47,838 bases of DNA from CAZTZY01 sp964617765 (GTDB taxonomy: Bacteria; Pseudomonadota; Gammaproteobacteria; Pseudomonadales; DT-91): assembly GCA_964617765.1 (NCBI GenBank), contig CAZTZY010000011.1:1-47838 (forward strand). Reading direction: 5' to 3'. Position 1 is the first letter of the stretch; each line of letters opens with the position of its first letter. Below, piece after piece: positions 34,434 through 44,797 of this stretch. Under the pieces are notes generated by a model. It did no database searches. It worked only from the letters and a program-made list of their open reading frames with translations, and was not told where the DNA came from. The position numbers and the translations under genes are program-made.

Positions 34434-36875
34434 TTATTTAGCGGTCACAGGGTTCGCTGTATGATTGATTTTCTTGATCAGGGAACCATAAAAAATTGAA
34501 TTCATATCCACTTTAATACCATGGCTGACCAGTTTAGCCACTGCACGCATAATAGTGAGCTCATCACTAACACCTTTAGCATTTACTGGCACAGAAACGT
34601 GGGGCTTGATTTCATCATGTTTTAAAATTTTATCGACCCAGCTGCACAAGGAGCGACCAGGCCCCATTTCAATAAAAACACGGGCACCATTATCGTACAC
34701 CGTATTGATCAACCGTGGATAATCAACAGGATCACACAAACATTTGGAAATACTGTTAGCAATAGCTTTTGTACGTTGTGGCACCGGTAAATAACAAGAG
34801 CTGGAATAGATTTTAGTATCAATCCTGTCATTGACATCCATGGTATAAAGCGCTTCCATTTTTTCATATTCTTTAAACGCAGGAGCACTGTGAATGGCAT
34901 TCTGGATATCCAGCGCCATACCGCGAACGCCCAATTTTTTTATGACGCGCTCACATGCTTCAGGATAACCACCTATCACCAGTGAATCAGGCGTATTGAT
35001 AATTGTACAATAAACCCTGTCTTCATCTTCACACGCTTCAGCAACCTCTTCCGGTGTCGCTTTTAAAGTATAGGTTTCCCACAGTTTTTCAGATTCGCCG
35101 ACATCCGCATCGGTCAAACCCCAATGTTGCCTCAAGGTTTCCAGCCTGCCCGTCAAACGGTTATTAAAGGTATCGGATTTGGCAAGGCGCGAACTCATTT
35201 CACCGGGTCTTTTCCAGCAACCCAATGCTGCATACATGCTGATCTCACCCATACTGTAACCGGCAGAAAAATTCGCTTTCAGCCGAAATACAATTTCAAA
35301 TATCTTGGTAAAAACACAGGCAAAACCCACGCCGCATTCAGCGATATCAGGTAAACTGGTTCTCAGGTCATGATCCATTTTTTTAAGGTCATTAAAGCTC
35401 AATTTTTTTAGCGCTCGCGGATTCAGGATCTTGTCTTTCAAGCTTGAGGCAATGTCATCTGCCAAATCAGCTACAGCCGCATAAATCTCCGGGAATAAAT
35501 GGAAAATATCCCTACCTAAACCGATATAAGTGGCACCAATACCAGGATATAAAAAGGCAATATTTTTTTCCTGATGCATGGGTTCAGGTGTAAAAAAACT
35601 GCCTTTAGGCGTTTTCCATTCATGATTCGTTGTATATGCGGTAGTTATACCTTCTTTTGCCAGGGAAATTTCCTTGAACAACTCATCTAACGATTCAGCC
35701 AATAATGTTAAGGTAAAATGGGCTGGCTGATGCTTGAGCTTTTCATAATATTCTTGTGCCAACAGCTGAAGATTAACCTCCGGAGACAATTGATTTTCAA
35801 GGTCATCCAATGAATGCAATAAAGCTTCCTGGCTTTCTGCCACCAGGGGAATCAACACCAGCTCACTACATGCCATAAAACCGTTGGTACGATGCCTGTC
35901 TTCCTGGTTTTCCTGCACAACGACATGACAATAATCTTCCGTTGTTAAACAACTATACGCAGCCACAAGTGGCTTGCCATTACTGTTAGGCAACCATGGA
36001 CGTGATTCGGTAGGAAAATAAAACGGAGAATCCTGCCAACCTGGATGTTTAGGCTCATGCCAATCCTTGATACCTGGAAAATATCGCTGATAAACTGATA
36101 TTACAGTTTTAACGAAGCCGGCAACCTGAGAAAAACCTGCCCCTTCTCCTGTTATCGCGCGCAAGCTACCAACAGCAGTTTCCAGAGTATTATCGGTATT
36201 ATACCCTTTGATCAATCCCCGCATTTCAGCCTGAATTGCCTGCTCATCAGCCAACGCAGAAGTTTCAACGTATTTAACATCGTTAACTGTAAAGGACGAA
36301 TCATTCAATGCCTGTGCACACGCCGTGGCAATATCTGTAAAATCGGAATAACCCTTGATACCCGCATAAACATAGGCATTATGTTTTTCTGCAAAATCCC
36401 TGCTGCTTAATAATACCGCTGCCACACCCTCAACTGTCGTATAACCTTTAAACAACTGATCAAAACTGATATTGGCTGCCACATCTTTTTGATCAACAGT
36501 AACCGATTCATCATGCAATATATTTATGCCGACAACAGCCACGGGTAACTGCTTATCCCGAACGATGGAAAATGCGGCTTTCATTGCCTTGGGCAGTGAA
36601 CTTACACACAGGATACCAGGGTGATATACGGCAAGACTCGCTTTATCGTTTTCTGCAATATTGTCCGACACAACAATCACTGCTAATGAATCCTGGGTCA
36701 AATCATTGGCTTCCAACAAACGACTGACAGCGCCTTGGCAAACTGAGGTTACCTCCTTGTTCTGCAAAAATGACGAATGTATAATATCGCCCAAATAAAT
36801 GCAGCGATCAAAACGGTCAATCGTCGACTGATTGGCAAATTGTGTATCCAAACCTATTACAACAAGATCATTCAT
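34434..36875 (-). CDS. pfaB: PUFA synthase acyltransferase subunit PfaB
   Basis: An 813-residue subunit with one acyltransferase domain (about 439-790). It has nucleophile S541 in the GYSMGE lipase-type motif (G539-x-S541-x-G543) and the entry motif FLYPGIGATYIGLG. In known pfa systems this subunit affects the product length (EPA versus DHA), so its close relatives would be the best predictor of the product here. The first ~300 residues look like a worn ketosynthase: VVIGLDTQFANQS at the start resembles the KS opening and VEGVAAVLLSSRDFAEK resembles the GEGAG segment, but there is no active-site cysteine. The ATG at 36875 is preceded by AGGTAAG. It starts 28 bases after pfaA. Confidence 0.93.
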   Translation of the reverse strand: MNDLVVIGLDTQFANQSTIDRFDRCIYLGDIIHSSFLQNKEVTSVCQGAVSRLLEANDLTQDSLAVIVVSDNIAENDKASLAVYHPGILCVSSLPKAMKAAFSIVRDKQLPVAVVGINILHDESVTVDQKDVAANISFDQLFKGYTTVEGVAAVLLSSRDFAEKHNAYVYAGIKGYSDFTDIATACAQALNDSSFTVNDVKYVETSALADEQAIQAEMRGLIKGYNTDNTLETAVGSLRAITGEGAGFSQVAGFVKTVISVYQRYFPGIKDWHEPKHPGWQDSPFYFPTESRPWLPNSNGKPLVAAYSCLTTEDYCHVVVQENQEDRHRTNGFMACSELVLIPLVAESQEALLHSLDDLENQLSPEVNLQLLAQEYYEKLKHQPAHFTLTLLAESLDELFKEISLAKEGITTAYTTNHEWKTPKGSFFTPEPMHQEKNIAFLYPGIGATYIGLGRDIFHLFPEIYAAVADLADDIASSLKDKILNPRALKKLSFNDLKKMDHDLRTSLPDIAECGVGFACVFTKIFEIVFRLKANFSAGYSMGEISMYAALGCWKRPGEMSSRLAKSDTFNNRLTGRLETLRQHWGLTDADVGESEKLWETYTLKATPEEVAEACEDEDRVYCTIINTPDSLVIGGYPEACERVIKKLGVRGMALDIQNAIHSAPAFKEYEKMEALYTMDVNDRIDTKIYSSSCYLPVPQRTKAIANSISKCLCDPVDYPRLINTVYDNGARVFIEMGPGRSLCSWVDKILKHDEIKPHVSVPVNAKGVSDELTIMRAVAKLVSHGIKVDMNSIFYGSLIKKINHTANPVTAK

Positions 36876-36903
36876 CTATCGTCTTACCTGAATATCACAT
36901 TTA

Positions 36904-39900
36904 TCAAGCGGCTGCAGGCCTGAATAAATTATTTAAAGTTTCACTGACCGTTACTTCTGCTGATTTAATATCAGCAATAACACGCTTTTCTGCATCAATT
37001 AACTGTATATCTGCGACCAGTTTAGCTTTATCGGCATGTGTCACTTGCAGTTGCAAATAAAAGTTTTCACCCGCTTCAACTTCGCGATAGACACTCCATG
37101 CCTGAGTAGCAGATGGCAAACTACCACAACCTAATTGCTCACGCGCCTGTACTAAAAGAGCCTGGTATACGAGATCATTTGCAAAAATATTGCTGTGCCT
37201 GATCGGGAACTCACCTTGTTTGGCAACAGCTGACGGTGAAACCTGGCAAGCCAACAACAACCCTGTGTGATCAAATCGCAACAGACGGGTAAAACCCTGC
37301 AAACTGGTACCATGGAATAGTGTGCCATTTTGATAATACGCGGCTGCTTCTTTGCCATTACGCTCGGTAAAATCAACGGCAATGTTCGGCTGTTGCATTT
37401 TCATTCGACCTAACAGCAAGCTTGCAGAATAATGAAACACCGGTTTACCTTTATCATTGATACTCGATATTTTGGATTCCACATACAGTGAATTGCCTTT
37501 ATCGACAACCAACTTCATATCTATATTGTAAAACTCTGCCTGAGTACCATCTAAAACAATACCCTTGAACAGTTTATAGTTTTCCAATCCCTGATAAATA
37601 AAACCCTTATATTGGGCTTCTACCGCATCAATCATCCAGGCAATCGCACAAACCGTTGGAAACACAGGGTTTTCACCGATCACGTGATCTGTAAAAAAAG
37701 TATTGTTAGCCGCCTGTAAACGTTTCACCAGGCGACTAACTTCAGGCTTTTTTACAGCAACTTCTCCTTCACCACTCATATCATTACCAACAAGGATTTG
37801 CGGGCAACGGTTATCGTTAGCGGAAAGCTCCTTGAGCATTAACTCGGCGCCGGCATCGAGCGGGATAATATAAACGCCTCTTTCCCTGAACATCTTTTTC
37901 AATTCCGGAGTTACCATGCCACCATCCCAGGGTCCCCAGTTAAAGCTCAATACCTGCGCTTTAGGATGAAGAGTCTTGAAACGTAATGCCGTTTTATTCA
38001 GTATTTCGTTGGCAATGGAATAATCGGATTGCGCCGGATTACCATAAAAACCTGCCGCCGATGAAAATACGACCAGGTGTTTCAACGCATCCGCTTTAAC
38101 ACACGCTAACATAGCCGCCAAGCCGTCAATTTTGGTACGGTAAACCGCATTAAAATCATCCAACGTTTTTTGCTCGATAAATTTATCGGCCAATACACCT
38201 GCACCATGAATAATACCGGTAATGGCACCCAGTTTTGTCACAGCAGGCTTGATGGCTGACTTGAGTTTTTTTGCATCGGTAACATCAGCACTGACATATT
38301 CAACTTTGCCACCCGCTGATTCGATCGCTGCAATAGCAGAAGCTATTTCACGATTCGACAAAACCGGTTTGATAAATTGCTGGATTTTTACCGGTGTCGG
38401 TTTATCGCCACTGGCAACCAGTTCGTTCATAGCAGCTTTTTTCAACGCGGCTTCATCTGTTATACCTTTTGCCCAGGCAGGCTCATTCGCAGAAAATTCA
38501 GAACGTCCCAACAGTATGAATTTAGAGTGATACTGTTTAGCCAGACGTGCTACACAATGTGCTGTAACACCTTTACCACCGCCGCTGACCAAAAATACCG
38601 AATCAGCATCAATGCTATCACCTGCAGTTAACTCATAACTATTCGTTACAGCGGGTACTAAGGTGATACGGCCTTTGGCATCGTAACCTACTTCATTTAA
38701 CGCCATATTCGCATCGAGCAATTCATCTTCGATAATGGCTGCCAGTTTATCTGCACCCACTTTGGCATTCACATCAATAGCGCGACAGAAAACCGCTGGC
38801 CATTCTTGCGCCAGGGTTTTCACCAGACCATTCAAACCGCCCTGTACAAGATCGGCTTCCTGTTCCTGGTCAAAGCCCAGTTGGCCACCTTGACGAGTCA
38901 CCACCATAAAACTGGCGCGGGCTTTGCTTGCTGTTTTCACTTTGCATAATTTAGCCAACAAGAAAGCTAACATCAGGCCTTGTTTTGACGCATCCGGATA
39001 TTCAATACCACTAATGTTCGAAGCAGCATGCATATAAATCACGGCATCCAATTGGCCACAATCATCAATAATAGTCTTCACTTTATCTTCAGCTACAGCA
39101 TCAAGAGCCACTGTTTTCACTGCTTTGGCATAACCTTTTTTGCTGGTTGTCGTTACCCAGGCTGGTACCAGTGCTGTCACTTGCCAGCCATTCTTCAACA
39201 AACTGTCAGCCAGCTTAATAGCTGCACCGCTTCCGTCATCAACAAGTAAACAATGTGCACCATTCACTTTTTGATCAATACGGTTAACAGAAGACAAATG
39301 ATGTACGGCAACTGTAGCGCTTGGTGCCGGTTCAAATGCAGGTGTATGGTGCGCATCATTTTTGGCGTCACCTCCGTTGGTAAATGCAGTAACAATTTCA
39401 CCCAGGGTGCGCATTTCTGCCAGCGTTTCCGGAGCCATTTCTGGCAATCCTGGAACTGCATCTTGTACGGCACCCAGAATTTCCACACGCTTGATCGAAT
39501 CTATACCCAGATCAGCTTCCATATCCATATCAAGTTCGAGCATTTCAATCGGATAACCGGTTTTCTCGGCAACAACCTGCATTAATTTCTTGGCAAAACT
39601 GCTGGCAGTCACACTCACCGAATTAACTGCAGCGATAGCAGTTGCCGCTATTGCAGTACCGACTTTAGCTACAGCTCCGGATACAGCGACTGACATAGCA
39701 CCAGATTTTGATTGCATGTAACTAACAATTTGACCCAAAGTGCGCAACTCCGCCAAATCTTCCGGATTCAGTTCTGGCAAATTAGGAATTTCATCCTGTA
39801 CAGCACCGAGAATTTCCACACGCTTGATGGAATCAATACCCAGATCAGCTTCCATATCCATGCCTAATTCGAGCATGTCAGCAGGATAACCGGTTTTCTC

Positions 39901-42900
39901 GGCAACCACTTTCATCATCACAGCCTGGATTTGCTCAAGGCTTGCACCACCAGCACTCACAGAAGCAGTAGCCACTGCAACTGCCGCTACTGATGCAGGG
40001 GCTTGTGCTGTCGCACCGGATTTTGACTGCATGTAACTAACGATTTGACCTAAAGTACGTAACTCCGCCAAATCTTCCGGATTCAGTTCTGGCAGGTTAG
40101 GAATTTCATCCTGTACGGCACCGAGAATTTCCACACGTTTGATGGAATCAATACCCAGATCGGCTTCCATATCCATACCCAGTTCCAGCATGTCAGCAGG
40201 GTAACCGGTTTTCTCGGCAACCACTTTCATCATCACTTTCTGGATAGTAGCGAGATCAACACCACCAGTAGCTGTTGGTGATGCACTGACAACCGCCGAG
40301 ACCGAAGCTGCAGATACTGCACCTGCAGGCATTTTAGACTGCATATAACTAACGATCTGACCCAATGTACGCAATTCAGCCAGGTCTTCAGGGTTTAATT
40401 CTGGCAAGTTCGGGATTTCATCCTGCACGGCACCGAGAATTTCAACACGCTTGATGGAATCAATACCCAAGTCAGCCTCCATATCCATGCCCAATTCGAG
40501 CATTTCTGCCGGATAACCTGTTTTTTCAGCAACCACTTTCATCATTACTTTCTGGATAGCACCAAGATCTACACCACCCGTAGCAATTGGTACTCCACTG
40601 GCAGCAGAAGCAACTTGAGCAGCAGATACTGAACCCGCTGGTGCTTTTGACTGCATGTAGCTAACAATTTGTCCAAGCGTACGTAATTCAGCCAAATCTT
40701 CTGGATTTAATTCAGGCAGATTAGGGATCGCATCCTGTACTGCACCGAGAATTTCCACACGCTTGATGGAATCAATACCCAGGTCAGCTTCCATATCCAT
40801 GCCCAGCTCCAGCATTTCAGCGGGATAGCCAGTTTTTTCGGCAACCACTTTCATCATTACCGATTGGATAGCGCCGAGATCAACACCACTCGTAGCAACT
40901 GGTGCTGCCGTGGCTAAACTGCCAACCGTTGCAGCAGTTACTGCACCTGCCGGCACTTTTGATTTCATGTAATCAACGATTTGGCCGAGAGTACGCAATT
41001 CAGCCAGATCTTCCGGATTTAATTCCGGTAAATCCGGAATCGAATCCTGTACGGCACCTAAAATCTCAACACGTTTGATGGAATCAATACCCAGATCGGC
41101 TTCCATATCCATACCCAGCTCTAACATTTCAGCCGGGTAGCCGGTTTTTTCGGCCACTACTTGCATCATCACCTGGTTAATTTTGGCCAGATTGTTATTG
41201 GATGCAGGAGCTGCCGGAGCAGACGCTGGCGCAGTAACTGCTTTAGCGACAGTCGCCACAGCCGCTTTAACTGACTGTGCCACCGATGAAACTACCTGTG
41301 CAGCTTGCGTAACAACAGCTGCGGGTGTACTGATATTTTTAGCTGCTGGAAGAGGAGCTTCTACCCTGACTGATGGTGCTTTAGGTGCTTCTGTGCGGGC
41401 ATATACCGGAGCCGAAGTGACAGCGCCTGATTGCGAACCAAACAACTCAGACATATTTTGCGTCTGTGAATTCAGGTAATTCTCATGAACACGCAAGGTC
41501 TCAGTCTGGAAATCATGGTACATCGCCAATGTGCGATCGACGCTTTCTGGTAATTTATCATTGTGTGCTTGCGCTGCCACAACTTGCTGGAAGGTTTTGG
41601 CATATTCAGCAGGGCCTTCCATAAACTTTTCATGCACATCCAGCAATTGTTTTTGATGCTCTACCATTTGACTGACACTACGTTCTAACGATTCAATCAT
41701 GGATTGACTGGAATCACCACCCGCACCACCACCCACATGGACAATTTTTTCGACCACACGCTCAATGACTTTTGGTTCTGCCGCTGGCGCCGCCGCCGAC
41801 ACCACCTGAGTTATAGACTGTTTGATCTTGTAGCCGTCATCTAATGCTTCCTGGAACGACTTACGTGTTTTTTCACTCACATAAGAAGCAGCATTCAACT
41901 TCATCGACATAGGCGATTTTTTACGACCTTCAACAGGACGTGCCACCATGGAATAAGGATCCACATTGGTCAACTCAATACCATATACAGCCATTTGCAC
42001 AGCCGCTTGACGCATTTGTACATCGGATGATTTTTTCGGATTACCATTAATGGCAATTGCTACTACATCGTGTTTGTCTTTAAGAATATTCTCAACCAGC
42101 TTGGTCAATACATTCTTGGGACCAAATTCAATAAATACTCTACCGCCTGCTGCGTAAAGATTATCAACTTCCTCATTGAATCGTACTGATTCCAGAATGT
42201 GATTTTTCATCACATTTTTAATGTCCGCGGGCTTGTCGGAATGAGCCTTGCCCGTACCATTGGCAAAAACAGGAATCAAAGGCTTGTTAAAAGTTGCCTT
42301 ATCGATGGCTGCCGCAAACGGTTTTTGTGCATGGCCTACCAATGGAGTGTGGAATGCTGCCGATACCGGCAATTTCACCACTTTATAACCTTTACCTTTC
42401 AGGTCATCAAACGCTTTCAGAACCTGTAAAGTTTCACCGGCAACCACAACCTGATTGTTAGAATTGTAATTGGCGATTGATACTCCTTTAATACCCTTGA
42501 TATCTTCAGCTACTGATTTAGGCTCACCCACAACAGCAATCATGGTGCCTGCATCAAAATTCGGATCATCTTTCGCAGCCATGGCCTGGCCTCGCGCACG
42601 TGCCAACATGCGATAATCGGCATCACTTAATACACCGGCCGCCCATAATGCTGTCAACTCGCCAAAACTGTGTCCTGCAGTGAAATTAGCTTTAAACCCG
42701 GCTTGTTGGAAAGTTTGGTATAACCCCACACTAAAAGTACCAATCGCAGGTTGCGCATGCTGGGTTAATTGCAGTTTCTTGTCTTGTGCATCACGATCCT
42801 CATCAGTAAATACGGGAATTGGATAAGTAATTGCAGACAATTGTCCTAAACCGTTAGTTGAAAATTCCTCATCCATTGCTGAAGCTGCAGCCATGACTGA

Positions 42901-44781
42901 CGGGAAATTACAAGCTAATTCAGCACCCATGTTGACATATTGTGAACCTTGACCGGAGAACAGTGCAACAACTTTACCCGATGCATCTATACCCTTGGCA
43001 CGGTAATAAATACCGCCTGGTGTAGACCAGTCTTCCGAGCCTGCCTTGCTTTCTAATTGTTTCAAGGCCTGGTCGATGGTTGCTATCGCTTCGATGGCAT
43101 TTTTAGCGACAAAACCCAAACGCGCCTCGTGGCTAGACGGTGTTTTTAATCCGCATTCTGTTACCAACTGATTAAAGGCGTACGGCTGGTCATCAACTGA
43201 GATATCCAGCTTGGTACGCCAGGCCTTGAGGTGCGCAACAACACCGTGCTCATTCTCGGCTGCCAATACGATGGTTTGCGGAACACAATTCAAACGATAT
43301 TCACCGCTTTGTTGTTGCATATATTCTTCCAGCACGAAATGGAAGTTGGTGCCTCCAAAACCGAATGCACTAACACCCGCACGACGAGGCGCACCATCTT
43401 CACGTTGCATCCACGGACGGGTTTCAGTATTCAGGTAAAACGGGGAGTTTTCGATATCCAACTGTATATTAGGCTTATCAACATTTATGGTGGCGGGCAA
43501 TACCTTGTGATGCAAGGCCAGACAAGCCTTGATAAAACCGGCTGCACCGGCAGCTGATTTGGTATGACCAATTTGTGACTTCACACTACCCAGGGCAATG
43601 TGTTGCCTTTGTTCGTTATCAACACCAAAGAAACGGCTCAACCCGCCAAATTCGGCAGCATCACCGGCCATGGTGCCGGTACCGTGAGCTTCAATCAAAC
43701 CACAGGTTTTTGCATCAAAACCGGCGTCATCCCAGCCGCGTTTCAGCGCCTTGGCCTGGCCGTCAGGGCGAGGGGCATAAATGGATTTGAAACGGCCATC
43801 ACTGGAAGTACCGATGCCTTTCAATACAGCATAGACACGGTCACCATCACGCTCGGCATCTTCAAGACGCTTAAAGGCAATCATACCGATACCTTCACCC
43901 ACCATCATGCCTTTGGAATCTTCATCAAAAGAACGCACGCTCTCATCGGTAGTAAAAGCCGGGGTCTTGGAGAATGACATATACATAAACGGTGAGTTGT
44001 CACAGCAGATACCGCCGGAAATCATCACTTCACTGCGGTATTCCAGCAAATCACTGATAGCCAGTTTCATGGCGGCCAATGAACCGGCACAAGCAGCATC
44101 CACCACACAGTTTGTACCACCGAGGTCAAAACGGTTGGCGATACGGCCAGCGATAACGTTACCCAACATACCCGGGAAGGAGTTTTCTTCCCATGGAATA
44201 TAGGCTTTCTTGAATTTCTCGATAATCATGGCGCGATCTTTTTCTTCAACGCCACAGGAAGACAATACTTTTTCCAATACCGGGCCTTGTAAACGTGAAG
44301 TCAACGGCACGATCTGCTGCAAACCACCACCCACACCCAGAGTGATACCCACTTTATCGCGGTCATAACCACTGCCATCAGCAATACCGGCATCTTCCAT
44401 AACATCACGAGCTACTACCAGAGCTAACAATTGCGCAATATCGGTTAACTCAAGAATGTTTGGAGGCAATCCAAATTCCATGGGATCAAAATCGAGATCC
44501 GGAATAAAACCCCCACGCTTGCAGTAGGTTTTATCAGCTGCTTTCTTATCAGTCGAATAATAATCGTCGATTTTCCAGCGTGATGCCGGCACATCAATGA
44601 TGGCATCAATACGCTCAACGATATTATCCCAGTATTCTTCCAGGTTTTTGGCATTGGCAAACACACTCGCCATACCGATAATGGCGATAGGCGTTTCCTG
44701 TAAACGCGAATTCATTTTTTTCGCCTCAGATGCACTGATAACTTCTGTTAATTCTGTGGCTTTATTGATTTTTTTGGCCAT
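36904..44781 (-). CDS. pfaA: PUFA synthase subunit PfaA (KS-AT-6xACP-KR-DH-like)
   Basis: A 2625-residue multidomain subunit. Order: ketosynthase (about 30-500, C231 in VDAACAGS), malonyl acyltransferase (about 604-930, S705 in AGHSFGE), a helical then Ala/Pro-rich linker (about 1030-1200), six ACPs, ketoreductase (about 2060-2280; GGGKGVTA and Y2254 in SDYSIAN), and a dehydratase-like hotdog (about 2340-2600, H2366 in TDHVIGENPVFP). Phosphopantetheine serines are S1234, S1338, S1442, S1546, S1651 and S1762 in LGIDSIKR. I chose the ATG at 44781 because GGAG lies 9 bases upstream; the frame extends to 44841 inside pfaR. It extends the acyl chain with malonyl units and reduces the beta-keto group. 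Confidence 0.96.
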   Translation of the reverse strand: MAKKINKATELTEVISASEAKKMNSRLQETPIAIIGMASVFANAKNLEEYWDNIVERIDAIIDVPASRWKIDDYYSTDKKAADKTYCKRGGFIPDLDFDPMEFGLPPNILELTDIAQLLALVVARDVMEDAGIADGSGYDRDKVGITLGVGGGLQQIVPLTSRLQGPVLEKVLSSCGVEEKDRAMIIEKFKKAYIPWEENSFPGMLGNVIAGRIANRFDLGGTNCVVDAACAGSLAAMKLAISDLLEYRSEVMISGGICCDNSPFMYMSFSKTPAFTTDESVRSFDEDSKGMMVGEGIGMIAFKRLEDAERDGDRVYAVLKGIGTSSDGRFKSIYAPRPDGQAKALKRGWDDAGFDAKTCGLIEAHGTGTMAGDAAEFGGLSRFFGVDNEQRQHIALGSVKSQIGHTKSAAGAAGFIKACLALHHKVLPATINVDKPNIQLDIENSPFYLNTETRPWMQREDGAPRRAGVSAFGFGGTNFHFVLEEYMQQQSGEYRLNCVPQTIVLAAENEHGVVAHLKAWRTKLDISVDDQPYAFNQLVTECGLKTPSSHEARLGFVAKNAIEAIATIDQALKQLESKAGSEDWSTPGGIYYRAKGIDASGKVVALFSGQGSQYVNMGAELACNFPSVMAAASAMDEEFSTNGLGQLSAITYPIPVFTDEDRDAQDKKLQLTQHAQPAIGTFSVGLYQTFQQAGFKANFTAGHSFGELTALWAAGVLSDADYRMLARARGQAMAAKDDPNFDAGTMIAVVGEPKSVAEDIKGIKGVSIANYNSNNQVVVAGETLQVLKAFDDLKGKGYKVVKLPVSAAFHTPLVGHAQKPFAAAIDKATFNKPLIPVFANGTGKAHSDKPADIKNVMKNHILESVRFNEEVDNLYAAGGRVFIEFGPKNVLTKLVENILKDKHDVVAIAINGNPKKSSDVQMRQAAVQMAVYGIELTNVDPYSMVARPVEGRKKSPMSMKLNAASYVSEKTRKSFQEALDDGYKIKQSITQVVSAAAPAAEPKVIERVVEKIVHVGGGAGGDSSQSMIESLERSVSQMVEHQKQLLDVHEKFMEGPAEYAKTFQQVVAAQAHNDKLPESVDRTLAMYHDFQTETLRVHENYLNSQTQNMSELFGSQSGAVTSAPVYARTEAPKAPSVRVEAPLPAAKNISTPAAVVTQAAQVVSSVAQSVKAAVATVAKAVTAPASAPAAPASNNNLAKINQVMMQVVAEKTGYPAEMLELGMDMEADLGIDSIKRVEILGAVQDSIPDLPELNPEDLAELRTLGQIVDYMKSKVPAGAVTAATVGSLATAAPVATSGVDLGAIQSVMMKVVAEKTGYPAEMLELGMDMEADLGIDSIKRVEILGAVQDAIPNLPELNPEDLAELRTLGQIVSYMQSKAPAGSVSAAQVASAASGVPIATGGVDLGAIQKVMMKVVAEKTGYPAEMLELGMDMEADLGIDSIKRVEILGAVQDEIPNLPELNPEDLAELRTLGQIVSYMQSKMPAGAVSAASVSAVVSASPTATGGVDLATIQKVMMKVVAEKTGYPADMLELGMDMEADLGIDSIKRVEILGAVQDEIPNLPELNPEDLAELRTLGQIVSYMQSKSGATAQAPASVAAVAVATASVSAGGASLEQIQAVMMKVVAEKTGYPADMLELGMDMEADLGIDSIKRVEILGAVQDEIPNLPELNPEDLAELRTLGQIVSYMQSKSGAMSVAVSGAVAKVGTAIAATAIAAVNSVSVTASSFAKKLMQVVAEKTGYPIEMLELDMDMEADLGIDSIKRVEILGAVQDAVPGLPEMAPETLAEMRTLGEIVTAFTNGGDAKNDAHHTPAFEPAPSATVAVHHLSSVNRIDQKVNGAHCLLVDDGSGAAIKLADSLLKNGWQVTALVPAWVTTTSKKGYAKAVKTVALDAVAEDKVKTIIDDCGQLDAVIYMHAASNISGIEYPDASKQGLMLAFLLAKLCKVKTASKARASFMVVTRQGGQLGFDQEQEADLVQGGLNGLVKTLAQEWPAVFCRAIDVNAKVGADKLAAIIEDELLDANMALNEVGYDAKGRITLVPAVTNSYELTAGDSIDADSVFLVSGGGKGVTAHCVARLAKQYHSKFILLGRSEFSANEPAWAKGITDEAALKKAAMNELVASGDKPTPVKIQQFIKPVLSNREIASAIAAIESAGGKVEYVSADVTDAKKLKSAIKPAVTKLGAITGIIHGAGVLADKFIEQKTLDDFNAVYRTKIDGLAAMLACVKADALKHLVVFSSAAGFYGNPAQSDYSIANEILNKTALRFKTLHPKAQVLSFNWGPWDGGMVTPELKKMFRERGVYIIPLDAGAELMLKELSANDNRCPQILVGNDMSGEGEVAVKKPEVSRLVKRLQAANNTFFTDHVIGENPVFPTVCAIAWMIDAVEAQYKGFIYQGLENYKLFKGIVLDGTQAEFYNIDMKLVVDKGNSLYVESKISSINDKGKPVFHYSASLLLGRMKMQQPNIAVDFTERNGKEAAAYYQNGTLFHGTSLQGFTRLLRFDHTGLLLACQVSPSAVAKQGEFPIRHSNIFANDLVYQALLVQAREQLGCGSLPSATQAWSVYREVEAGENFYLQLQVTHADKAKLVADIQLIDAEKRVIADIKSAEVTVSETLNNLFRPAAA
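39366..41205 (-). repeat. Six tandem acyl carrier protein repeats in pfaA
   Basis: Six copies of an ACP domain with the core ADLGIDSIKRVEILGAVQD. The distance between serine codons is 312, 312, 312, 315 and 333 bases from ACP1 (right) to ACP6 (left). Copies 1-5 are nearly identical in the domain and differ mainly in Ala/Val/Ser-rich linkers. ACP6 is the most diverged (PGLPEMAPETLAEMRTLGE). The regularity suggests recent duplication or gene conversion. Such repeats may change in number by recombination. Confidence 0.95.
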
Positions 44782-44797
44782 TTTTAAAAACTCCGGT

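Noticed and set aside
39366..41205. CRISPR-like or satellite reading of the regular repeats
   Set aside because: The period is 312-333 bases, in frame, and each unit encodes an ACP domain, so it is a protein-domain array.
41183..41479. 98-codon Ala/Thr-rich open frame antisense to the pfaA linker
   Set aside because: The low-complexity Ala-rich linker of PfaA gives an Ala/Thr-rich antisense frame; there is no independent evidence for a gene.
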